A DNA stretch of 64,000 bases. Source: Ophioderma brevispina (taxonomy: Eukaryota > Echinodermata > Ophiuroidea > Amphilepidida > Ophiodermatidae). A program made the position numbers and the translations under genes. The stretch is from contig JAMKCH010002916.1 in assembly GCA_023653785.1 (NCBI GenBank), forward strand, positions 124,001 through 188,000, in the 5' to 3' direction. Below are positions 56,110 through 64,000 of this stretch, in pieces (positions within the stretch are counted from its first letter, which is position 1; each line of letters opens with the position of its first letter). The notes below the pieces were generated by a model, which was not told the origin of the DNA, searched no databases, and saw nothing but the letters and a program-made list of their open reading frames with translations.

Positions 56110-57290
56110 GTTCATAACCTCAAACCTGTAATGAAGGTAATGTTCACAACCTCTTGACTATAGTGAAATCAGTAATGCTCACAACCTCTTGACCAGTGTT
56201 AAGGTAATGTTCACAACCTCATGACCAGTGTTAAGGTAATAAGCTGTAATACCTCATGACCAGTGTTAAGGTAATGTTCACAACCTCTTGACCAGTGTTA
56301 AGGTAATGTTCACAACCAGGCGTGTAGCCAGCTCGGTAGTTCCGAGGGGGCAATTTCCCGGTAGGTGCAACAAATGTCCCGATCACAAGCAAAAATTTCC
56401 CGGTCATAGACAAAATAATCCGAAAAGGGGTTGATTTAACATGAATATCCATGTTTTATTTCCCGATTTCCCTTCAAGATTTTTTTTCAGAGGGGGCAGT
56501 CTGCCCCCCTTTCCCCCACCTGGCTACGCCACTGTTCACAACCTCGTGACCAGTGTTAAGGTAATGTTCACAACCTCTTGACCAGTGTTAAGGTAATGTT
56601 CACAACCTCATGACCAGTGTTAAGGTAATGTTCACAAGTTATTAACAGTGTTAAGGTAATGTTTACAACCTCTTGACCAGTGTTATGATAATGTTTACAA
56701 GCCCTTGACCAAAGTGAAAGTAATGTTCACAACCACTTGACCATAGTGAAATTAATATTCACAACCTCTTGTTGACCAGAGTTAAGGTATAATGTTCACA
56801 ACCTCTTAACCATAGTGAAGGTAATGTACATAATGTCTTGACCATATTGAAAATAATGGTCACAACCTCTTGATCATAGTGAATGTTCACAACCTCTTGA
56901 CCATAGTGAATGTAATGTTCACCTCTCAGAAATAGTAAAAGTAATGTTCCCAACCTCTTGGCTATAATGAAGGTAATGTTCATAGCCTCTTGACCTTAGT
57001 GAAGGTAATGTTCATAACCTCTTGACCTTAGTGAAGGTAATGTTCACCTCTCAAAAATAGTAAAAGTAATGTTCCCAACCTCTTGGCTATAATGAAGGTA
57101 ATGTTCATAACTTCTTGACCTTAGTGAAGGTAATGTTCATAACCTCTTGACCATAGTGAAATTAATGCTTACAACCTTGAATGAACCTTCATAACCTCTT
57201 GACTGCAGTGAAAAGTAATGTTAATAACCTCTTAAAAGTAGAGAAAGTAGTATTCACAACCTATTAAAATTATAGGAAGGTAATGTTCAT
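56110..57290. repeat. 32-bp minisatellite in SOWAH intron 2
   Basis: Repeated unit close to GTAATGTTCACAACCTCTTG followed by ACCAGTGTTAAG, about 32 bp. Units are well conserved between 56150 and 56650 and progressively degenerate toward 57290 (ACCATAGTGAAG and similar variants, occasional missing halves). It is interrupted by a hAT-like element at 56317-56534. Short open frames across it are by-products of the repetition. Confidence 0.85.
56317..56534. mobile_element. hAT-like MITE inserted in the minisatellite, 8-bp target duplication
   Basis: The 218-bp insertion begins CAGGCGTGTAGCCAG and ends CTGGCTACGCCACTG. The ends are inverted repeats with two mismatches. The 8-mer TTCACAAC stands on both sides (56309-56316 and 56535-56542). 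Removing the insert and one copy restores a perfect minisatellite unit, so the insertion is younger than the array. G- and C-rich runs are near the right end, and there is no transposase. Confidence 0.85.
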
Positions 57291-57344
57291 AATCTCCCAA
57301 CTAAAACTGTCCTGACTTCTAATCAGCTACTGTTATTTTCACAG

Positions 57345-57417
57345 GGCTATACAGCACTCCACATTGCTGCACTTCACCACAAGGAAGCAGTCATGCAGCT
57401 TCTCATCCAGGACTATT
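57345..57417 (+). CDS. SOWAH-family ankyrin protein, ankyrin repeat 2 exon
   Basis: Coding exon of 73 nt. Acceptor TTTTCACAG ends at 57344 and donor GTAAGT starts at 57418. It enters in phase 0 and leaves in phase 1. It encodes GYTALHIAALHHKEAVMQLL followed by IQDY, the second ankyrin repeat. The last base, T, completes a Tyr codon with the first two bases of the final exon, giving DYYANVDIRDYSG. The exon begins directly after a 1.7-kb intron containing a minisatellite and a hAT-like insertion. A tRNA-like SINE head lies only 57 nt after its donor. Confidence 0.88.
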
Positions 57418-57474
57418 GTAAGTGTGCCATGTTTAAAATTGAGGTAAAGTGCTGTACTCATAGGCAAAACACAT

Positions 57475-57549
57475 TGGCCACAGCGGGGCTCGAACCCACA
57501 ACCTTTGGCATGCAGGTCGGGCACTTTATCCACTGGACCACACTGGCCA
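57475..57549 (-). repeat. tRNA-like SINE head (tRNA-derived, Ala-like anticodon)
   Basis: Read on the minus strand this has an intact pol III A box (TGGTCCAGTGG) and B box (GGTTCGAGCCC), a good T stem (GTGGG/CCCGC) and a five-pair acceptor start (GGCCA/TGGCC). The anticodon arm does not pair properly around CCTGCATGCC, so this is a tRNA-derived repeat and not a working tRNA gene. It sits just after a SOWAH donor site, antisense to the gene. Confidence 0.65.
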
Positions 57550-57734
57550 TCCACTGTACAGAATCAAGCCAATTCAGTGAGCTCAATGTATTTGAAGTTG
57601 CATGCACATGGGGTGGGATGTCCCTAAAACGGGCATCCAAGATACAACATCTCTTAAGCAGGTGTCTCTGGAATGTTATTGTGTTGGGTATACCAAGATG
57701 TCAACCAGTTGCTCATCTCATCTAACCTACAGTT

Positions 57735-58085
57735 ACTGTTGTGCAGCCAATCCTTAGTGTAGAAATCAGTGTACTGCACTGTGCTGTAGTACAGTAAATT
57801 TATAGCAGTGTTCCGTCACTTCTGCTGTACTCCCAATCGATTTACTGCCAGTCAACCCAGGTCACTGCAGGTCCAATTGGCAGTATGTTGCAGTATACCT
57901 GCGAAGGATTGCAGTAAAACATTTCAAAATTGGCGTACTGCACCCTACTGCATCTTGATGCATCGCCAGTTAAAATTATTTTAACTTTGTTGAAGTACTG
58001 CATTGTGGTACAGTAAATGAGGGCATACTGCAAGTAATTGCAGTAATGATCTTAGTATGCTGCATTGCAGTAATGTACTGCAGGG
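57735..58085. repeat. CTGCAGTA-rich low-complexity stretch
   Basis: About 350 bp in which TACTGCA, GCAGTA and TGCAGT recur more than a dozen times in both orientations (for example around 57770, 57870, 57930, 58030, 58075). There is no regular period. It may be a degenerate minisatellite or an old repeat. It lies in SOWAH intron 3. Confidence 0.45.
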
Positions 58086-58189
58086 CAGTAAAGTATGAAT
58101 AGACCATTTTCAAAATGACTTTGCAGTCATTAGGAAACCATCTAAAAGACCCCACTCTTAAGAAGTCAAGGAACCAAAATGCTTCTAAA

Positions 58190-58613
58190 CAGGGGGGGTA
58201 GGACACGATCTGCTCGGTTTGGGCATTGGGGATTTCCAAACGGTAATTTGGGGAACTGCTACGTGCATTTACTATGGCAGCCTCGGTCCCAGTGACATTA
58301 AAAAAATCATCTTTTAAACCTTTGTTCAAAAAATCTTAGTAATATCATTGTAAATTAAGGAAAAATTATTGACTTCAAAATCCGTCGGGGTTAGTGGATT
58401 AACCCCGCTGCAAAATAGTGTAATTTCCAATAACGGTCATTTAGATTTAAATATTCGTGACCAGGCCTAGTCTTTAGTCAAGTCTGTGTGTAACCGTTCG
58501 ATATGCGTAATAGCGCCCTCCTACCGTTAAGTCTTTGAAACAGACTAGCACCCGGAAGTTGATGCCATTTTGAATTTGCTGTTGCTGTTAGGTTGGCATG
58601 TCCTACCCCCCTG
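58190..58613. mobile_element. hAT-like non-autonomous element with 8-bp target duplication
   Basis: The 424-bp element starts CAGGGGGGGTAGGACA and ends TGTCCTACCCCCCTG, forming terminal inverted repeats of about 15 bp. It is flanked on both sides by the identical 8-mer CTTCTAAA (58182-58189 and 58614-58621). An 8-bp duplication plus CA..TG ends is the hAT signature. There is no transposase frame inside. It lies in SOWAH intron 3. Confidence 0.75.
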
Positions 58614-58850
58614 CTTCTAAAGTTGTCTTCCCAAGAGAACCCTAAAGATTCTCTAAGAATAAAAAAGTGCCCAAATGTGTTACAGAACCATTTTAGTTAT
58701 ATAAAGAAGTTTTTTCTTCAAATTTTCAAGACCTTTAATTGAGGTTTGAGAGAGAAGTTCTGATATAGAACCTTCAAATTCTATGTAAATTCTAATGCCA
58801 GTGTCCAAGAAATAAAAATGTAAGGTTTGCAAATGTATTATATACAAATT

Positions 58851-58999
58851 TTGAATGTTTATGAGTGCAATGGTAAAAATATATTCATGAGGTGAAAGAT
58901 GAAATGTTCCATTCAACGAGGTGATAGCCGAGTTGAATGGAACATTTCATCTTTCACCCAATGAAATATTCTTACCATTGCACAATAAAAACATTCAAT
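58851..58999. repeat. foldback element, about 65-bp imperfect arms
   Basis: A near-palindrome. The left arm contains TGCAATGGT and GGTGAAAGATGAAATGTTCC. The right arm contains GGAACATTTCATCTTTCACC and ACCATTGCA. The short loop is around CGAGGTGATAGCCGAG. The motif GTGCAATGGTAAA recurs at 61095-61107 on the other side of the Crypton, which hints at related flank sequence. Non-coding. Confidence 0.7.
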
Positions 59000-59020
59000 A
59001 TTTGTTTTTTTTCACTCGTA

Positions 59021-59042
59021 ATAAAGATTCTTGTCATTTGAT
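59021..59042 (+). repeat. left 22-bp inverted repeat flanking the Crypton copy
   Basis: The 20 bases from 59023, AAAGATTCTTGTCATTTGAT, are exactly complementary to 61201-61220. Pairing extends two more bases to 59021 and 61222. The pair brackets the Crypton recombinase remnant at about 400 bp and 280 bp. It may mark element ends or the ends of a larger composite. Cryptons normally lack terminal inverted repeats, so the link is uncertain. Confidence 0.6.
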
Positions 59043-59421
59043 ACAGCTTAATTCTCAAGGCCTATACCATGAAATAATAAAGAACTTACTCACCTCGTCC
59101 TTCTCGGTGAACTGTTCTATGTACATTTCAGTTGTATTCCTTTAAAACCAAATCGCAAAATCTTTCAAATGTTTAAGTGTTTTCCAGGTTAAAAATCCAG
59201 GATGCGATGAACTAGTAGCAGTAGAGAATGCAAAACTTCAAAGTATAAAACACAACAAATTTAGCTCCAACAAAATGTTATCCATTGGAAGTCAAAAATT
59301 CCATCAATAATAAATATCAATATCAAACTCCAACACATGCATTTGATCATCTGTTTTTTTAATTTGCATTGTGAAAGTTACTACACAACCATGAAAATGG
59401 AGGTTTTGGGTTATGTTTGCA

Positions 59422-60924
59422 TCATTTCTGATGTTCAAAGCTGTTGCATTTATATTGGTCAGTTCTTGCAGTATGTGTTCTTCCTGCAACTTGGTTAGTT
59501 GTGGCAATGCCTAGGCCAGCAAGGCTAGTGGCAACATTGGGCTGTAAGACTTGACAAGTACTAGTGGTAGTGTGACTTGGTCCTTCATGGCTAGTAGTAG
59601 TAGTGCTAATGCTAGATCCTGCAAGGCTATTAGTACTAGAAGTGGGAACATTACTAGCATAGGCCCTGTAAAACAATGCCTGACTAGGGGAAAGCTTGGC
59701 CCTGCTAGGCTTGGGACAGCTTGTCCGACAGAGGGGGCTACTACGTACAGGTATAGGCGTAGGCCGCGAACCTTGCTCTTGCAATGGGGTAGGAGTGCCA
59801 TGTGAAACAACTTTGGCAGCTAACACCTTGCTCATCTGTTTCTTCTTTGCATCGCTCGTTGTACTGTAATGCTTGATCGATTGCTCACTATGATGGCCAC
59901 TAACACTCATTATGTCTCTACTAGCGATTCCTTCATCATCCAAAGTTGAAACGCAAGTGGCACGGAGACAGTTGTTCATATACACCTTGCTACATCCTGC
60001 TTTAGTTGAGAGTATCTTCATTTTATCTCCAAGGGTATTGACTCCAATGGGGGCATTGTAGTACAATGATCCAGATGCTGGTGTTTTTTCTTTTGGTGTC
60101 TGCCAAAAAAATGTCTGCACAAGCGGGATTCAATTTGGAAATGTATTTTTTCCAAAGAAGCAACTGGGCACTTATCATATCCAGGAATCTCATACATGAA
60201 CCCATTTGAAGAACCATCATCGTCTTCATGATTGTTCTTTGTAAGTTGGTCACATTTGGCTACATACCTTACCCCTTCCTCATCACGATTTATGGTGAAA
60301 TCACTTGGCTTCATGCTATGTAAGTTTTCGCGACCACGGTTGCAAAAGAAGATCATGATGTCCACAAAAACTTTGTTTTGTAGACCCAGCAGTGTATTCC
60401 CCAACTCATTTGAACTTTGAATTACTGCCATATCCTCTATTGAAATAGGGCTCTTACGATTCACCTTTCCTTTTCCTTCACTTTAAAGCTTCACTATCAT
60501 GGCTTTGAAGGTTTTATTACTTCCATCGAACTCCAGATCCTTACATATGTTGATGCCCTTGGATTTCAGGAAATGCCTCATAATACCATAGCAAATTCCT
60601 TGCATAGATTTCTTTATACAGAGTAGCTCCGTCCTTTTGCTTGCGCAGTCTAGCGTAAAAGAGTGACAAAAATTAATCAAGTTCACTTGCGGAATATGCA
60701 TGTACAGTATCCATTGTTGTCTTCTTGTACCTAGCAAAATCATCCAAACGACTTACTGCATAATGGATTTGCTTTTTAGTATTTTGTGAATCAGCAGCAT
60801 CAAGCAAAGCCTCCAAATCTTTTTCTGTGACAGCACAAAATTTGGTTCTGCCGCGGTATCGGAAGCACTTGCCTGACTGGCAGCCATGATGAACTACAAC
60901 TACGTAGCAACACCTCATCTCCAC
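59422..60924 (-). pseudogene. decayed Crypton-type tyrosine recombinase, antisense in SOWAH intron 3
   Basis: Several reading frames on the minus strand together spell a tyrosine recombinase of the animal Crypton type (the family whose domesticated relatives include ZMYM and QRICH1 C-termini). In order:
- N-terminal helical part with KDLEALLDAADSQNTKKQIH (near 60830-60770).
- A core-binding region.
- Box I in FFCNRGRENLHSMKPSDF (arginines near 60335).
- A beta-hairpin lysine in RYVAKCDQLTKNN.
- A YNAPIGVNTLGDKMK segment.
- Box II NNCLRATCVSTLDDEG (Arg codon about 59964), SGHH, then the presumed nucleophile in SIKHYS (Tyr codon about 59868).

The His usually three residues before the box II Arg is Asn here. 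After that comes a Ser/Thr/Pro-rich tail to 59422. Breaks: a TAA after SASELD near 60675, a frame change near 60600, a TAA at 60483-60485 and two frame changes between about 60160 and 60105, one at a run of seven T. It is therefore very likely dead. It lies opposite to the host gene. Confidence 0.8.
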
Positions 60925-61200
60925 GGTTGCAGTTCCAAACTTTGTATTTCCCTTAAAGTCAAATCAACGTAAGCACACTGGATAAAGTCGAGTTTCGGAT
61001 ATGTGAATTAACCTCATCCCCCATGACAAAAGTTCACAGACCGCCTTGACAAAACACGATATAAGAACACATTGATATATATGAGGCCGCGCAGTGCAAT
61101 GGTAAATAAAAAATGCATTCTTGCCGATAAACGCGGAGTGCAATAGGCTGTTTTCAGTGTCTCACTAAAAATAGTAAAAATAATGAACACCAATTGACCA

Positions 61201-61222
61201 ATCAAATGACAAGAATCTTTAT
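61201..61222 (-). repeat. right 22-bp inverted repeat flanking the Crypton copy
   Basis: Exact reverse complement of 59021-59042. It is followed by a short (TA)n run and lies 259 bp before the last SOWAH exon. No target duplication is obvious next to either arm. Confidence 0.6.
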
Positions 61223-61481
61223 ATGAGTTATATATATATAATTCATCTTTATGCATTCTGTCCATTTCATCAAATGTTTGAAGTTAATTCACCAAGTGGC
61301 TTAGATCTTTGCCAATATTTTGGCATTTCTAACCAATTAATCATTGTTAGTTAGGTTACTTAATGAGTCTCAGTAATATAATTGGTCTTGTATGTGATGC
61401 ATTTAGAAACCCCCAAGGAACTGACCAGTACTGTGGCTGCATTCAAAAGTTACATTGTTCCCAATTTATTTCCTTTCGCAG

Positions 61482-61783
61482 ATGCCAACGTTGACATTCG
61501 TGACTACAGCGGGAAGAAACCCAAGCACTACTTGAAGAAGGGAGCATCTGCTTTCATCAAACGTAAGCTAGACCCTATTCCTTTTGAAACCCCCAGCCAC
61601 AACAACCATTCCACCAAACCCATCGCTACCCCCGGCATAGAAACGCCCTCATCTGACGTTATCAGTCAGACACCCAAGAGTGGCACATCTGTGACGAGAG
61701 TACTGAGTAGGATGTCCTTTCGCAAGGCCCAGAAAAAATTACGGCAGCGTCAGGAAAATCTAGCGCCCATTGGTAATGATTGA
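61482..61783 (+). CDS. SOWAH-family ankyrin protein, last coding exon with stop codon
   Basis: Acceptor TTTCGCAG ends at 61481. The exon starts with AT, completing a split Tyr codon, then reads ANVDIRDYSGKKPKHYLKKG, the signature block of sosondowah proteins following their ankyrin pair. After this comes a low-complexity Ser/Thr/Pro-rich tail with several TP and SP sites (roughly 50 residues). The protein ends in a basic segment (SRMSFRKAQKKLRQRQ) and then ENLAPIGND with TGA at 61781-61783. The open frame extends upstream of the acceptor to 61382, but that part has no ankyrin character and I treat it as intron. About 99 residues plus the split Tyr come from this exon, so the four exons give about 155 residues. 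Confidence 0.9.
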
Positions 61784-62704
61784 AAACAGTGTTAGGTTAG
61801 AATGACTTTCAAGTACATTTGATTCTTAACTGGGTGTTGTCGTGTTCTTTTTGCCAGCTACAATCAAAACCCAGTCTGGTCACCAGTTTACACCAGTTTC
61901 AACAAGTTTAAGCTACCTGTGAGGCAAAGTAATGTTTTCTGAATTTTATATGCAGAAATTGAAATTGATGATAGAAAGAGAAAGGGGACCTATTTGTTAA
62001 ATGCATTAAGAAATTTCACCGAAACTTGAAATTGAGATGTTTTTCTGCAAATCTATTTCAAATCCTATCGTTTTCAAATACACTGCCCTTAGTAATGACA
62101 GAACATCAACATAATACCAAAAGAGAAAACTTGGTTGCATTGGTTGTATGTTATCGTGTATTGGAACACAGAACTTGTTCTCGTCTTTCAAATGATGATC
62201 TCAAATTTAAGGTTATTGACATTCCTAGATTGAAGTGATTGTATACCGTTATTTTGATAGAAGTATATTTATATGTGTTATATATGTTTATCATATAGTG
62301 AATCGACGTTGTGGTCTTTCAAATGTGTAGTTAGACCATGTGTCAGTTTGAATGTTTATTGCGCATGTTGCCTTGATTTGTTTTTAACGTTTAGATTTGT
62401 AATTTCTGTGAGGTGTGTTCAATGTGAACATTTCGCATGCATTGTGATCTGTAGCACAATATACATGTATGTATTACACATTGGTTGGTTGGTTTTATTA
62501 AGAGGCTATCTCACTCAAAAGGGGTCTTTAATGTTAAACTTCATTTCCCTTCATCTGTGCAGTCGCATAGGTGGATAATTTGGTGAACACATGATTGAAA
62601 CAGTTTTAAACAGTGGGTGTAATTTCATGTGCAAAAAGTTGGTTTGAAAGTGTCACAGAAAAGCTGTACAAAGCTATGACATAGCTGCACAGAGGCATAG
62701 GTTG

Positions 62705-62907
62705 TACGGTAAAAGTGGTAATTTTCGCGTGTGTATTTTTCACGCATCTGCGATTTTTAACATTTTTGCTTGTTTTTGAATTTGCTTTTTTAATATTAGA
62801 CCTACACACAAAATAAACTTTTTACGCGTGTTTAATTTCGCGCTAGATCAGAAGTGCGCGAAAAGTGCAAAAATAAATGTAACATGAAAATTCCCACTTT
62901 TACGGTA
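62705..62907 (+). mobile_element. CGCG-rich MITE family 2, copy 3, in the SOWAH 3' UTR
   Basis: Begins TACGGTAAAAGTGG and ends CCACTTTTACGGTA, with 13 of 14 bases complementary. It contains the family's CACACAAAATAAAC block, which puts an AATAAA (62812-62817) on the sense strand of the SOWAH transcript. Confidence 0.82.
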
Positions 62908-63122
62908 TTTGATACCCCAAAAGTCTGCAGAATCGTTAGTTGTCTCAGAAACAATTAGACATTTTCAAGTTGTATAAAATAACTCCTTAAATAGGCTGCA
63001 CATGGTAATATTGGGACTCGGTTGAAACACATGGCTAACTTGTGCATGATCAAGCAATGTCTCTTAACCAATCACTATATAGTTAGTTTGAACATCACTG
63101 TGTAAGTCCGTACTTATTTTTA

Positions 63123-63128
63123 AATAAA
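63123..63128 (+). terminator. candidate polyadenylation signal AATAAA
   Basis: Canonical AATAAA about 1.34 kb after the SOWAH stop codon, followed within 20 nt by T/TG-rich sequence. It is the best-placed signal downstream of the gene that is not within a recognisable repeat. Confidence 0.45.
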
Positions 63129-63209
63129 CTGTTTATGTCTGTATGACATTCTGTAATCAGTATCACCAAAGTTGATTGTTTTGTTTGCTGGTACAGCATG
63201 CTCAGCTAT

Positions 63210-63420
63210 TTCATTTGAACTTGGCACCTCTGAGGAAGATTTAGGGAAGTGTGGTGTTAGGTCACTTGGTAAATGCATTGGAAATCTACACCCCCATCTC
63301 TGGAAAACTAGTTTGTGTTTCACCGAGGGAGGGAGTAGACACTCCAAATGGAATATCCTATTGGGTAACTTCATTTGAAGTACACAGCCCCTCTGTGAAA
63401 AAAAAATAGGTAAAATCATT
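63210..63420. repeat. probable interspersed repeat downstream of SOWAH
   Basis: TTTCATTTGAACTTGGCACC, TCTACACCCCCATCTCTGGA, GAGTAGACACTCCAAATGGA and ACTTCATTTGAAGT give an internally palindromic, MITE-like look. No second copy in the window, so this is only a suggestion. Confidence 0.35.
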
Positions 63421-64000
63421 GGCAGAAGTATGGTCTGCTTTCCTTCCTCTCTGCAGTGACATCAGCGTGATATTTGACGACTGCACCTGTAAACTGCACA
63501 CGCTGACCTAAAGCGATAGCGTTTTTACATGCGTGCACAAAAATGACATATCTTGACGCGAAGGATGTGACATCACTGCATAGAAGTAGAGAAATGGGGT
63601 ATAGTGTGGATTTCGGATGGAATAGCACAGTGCTTTTTGTTTGTTTGTAATGTTGACTTTTTCTGCACCCATGCAATGTGAATTATGGATTCAAGGGCAT
63701 CAGAGCAAATAAGTATGTAAGGATTTTTGAAGCAAGTTTCTGCTGTTAAATTAAATGTGCAATGATATTCTGCATCTAACCAGGAGATTTTCTCAGTTCG
63801 GGATGTCAGCTTATCCTAATCTTACTAATTCGATGATGATGCATGTCATATGTGGTGTAATCTTTTGAAAGACAAGCTTGCTGGATATCTGTCAATATTG
63901 AAGATGGACAAATTGTCAGTTCTTAGGGATAAAACCCAAATCCTAACTATGATCTCATAGTTTTGCTCTTTTATTTTCAAATCTCTAGTATATTTCTGGA
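63421..64000. other. no gene seen
   Basis: Beyond the presumed SOWAH transcript end; no coding signal on either strand. Confidence 0.5.

Larger units (their letters stand above)
57418..61481 (+). other. SOWAH intron 3 (repeat-filled)
   Basis: A 4,064-nt GTAAGT-to-CAG intron in phase 1. It contains a tRNA-like head, a CTGCAGTA-rich stretch, a hAT-like element, a foldback and an antisense Crypton remnant, all described separately. The joined codon across it, T+AT for Tyr, keeps the ankyrin-to-DYSG reading intact. Confidence 0.8.
61784..63145 (+). other. probable 3' UTR of the SOWAH-family gene
   Basis: AT-rich sequence follows the TGA with no further coding signal. The first good polyadenylation signal outside a repeat is AATAAA at 63123-63128, followed by a TGT-rich stretch (GTTTATGTCTGTATG). 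An earlier AATAAA at 62812-62817 lies inside an inserted repeat (62705-62907). Where the transcript really ends is not known from sequence alone. Confidence 0.5.

Noticed and set aside
59511..59810. 99-codon minus frame inside the Crypton tail
   Set aside because: Alternate frame of the Ser/Thr/Pro-rich tail. The recombinase frame reads through with the YNAPIG..NNCLRAT motifs.
61382..61481. Upstream extension of the last SOWAH frame from an ATG
   Set aside because: An acceptor TTTCGCAG at 61474-61481 and the split Tyr codon explain the exon start; the extension has no ankyrin character.

Overview
The window looks like animal nuclear DNA. It has one gene with short exons, GT-AG introns and long repeat-filled introns, and it carries dense interspersed repeats. 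There is no bacterial gene organisation. The gene (SOWAH ankyrin family, bilaterian) and the repeat types (several TTAA-flanked and hAT-like non-autonomous elements, tRNA-derived SINEs, a Crypton, several LINE tails) suggest a marine invertebrate. My best guess is a deuterostome of the echinoderm/hemichordate kind. That guess comes from repeat style and is not proven here.

The only gene I can support is on the + strand at the right end. It comprises the last four coding exons of a sosondowah (SOWAH) ankyrin-repeat protein: 54733-54819, a 6-nt microexon at 55617-55622, 57345-57417 and 61482-61783 (stop), followed by a 3' UTR with a polyadenylation signal near 63123. The exons join in frame into about 155 C-terminal residues. 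The start of the protein was not found and probably lies left of the window or in unrecognised upstream exons. Intron 2 holds a 32-bp minisatellite interrupted by a hAT-like element with a clean 8-bp target duplication. Intron 3 holds a tRNA-like SINE head, a second hAT-like element, a foldback repeat and, in antisense, a decayed Crypton tyrosine recombinase.

From 1 to about 54 kb I see no convincing host gene. The sequence is a patchwork of: LINE remnants (3.2-3.75, 7.74-9.13, 46.3-46.6, 49.8-50.3 kb); non-autonomous DNA transposons recognised by terminal inverted repeats, several present in two or three copies; foldback elements; tRNA-derived SINEs, including a five-unit tandem array at 50.7-51.4 kb; minisatellites; and stretches of unique non-coding DNA.

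The oddest region is 31.8-39.05 kb. It runs from a tandem of about 165-bp units, through a strongly G-skewed higher-order minisatellite (32.49-33.64 kb), into a 2.6-kb unit present twice in tandem. Each copy of that unit contains a cluster of short perfect palindromes (TGCTCC..GGAGCA type) folded inside a larger imperfect palindrome. Many one-base indels separate the two copies, so assembly or read error should be considered there.
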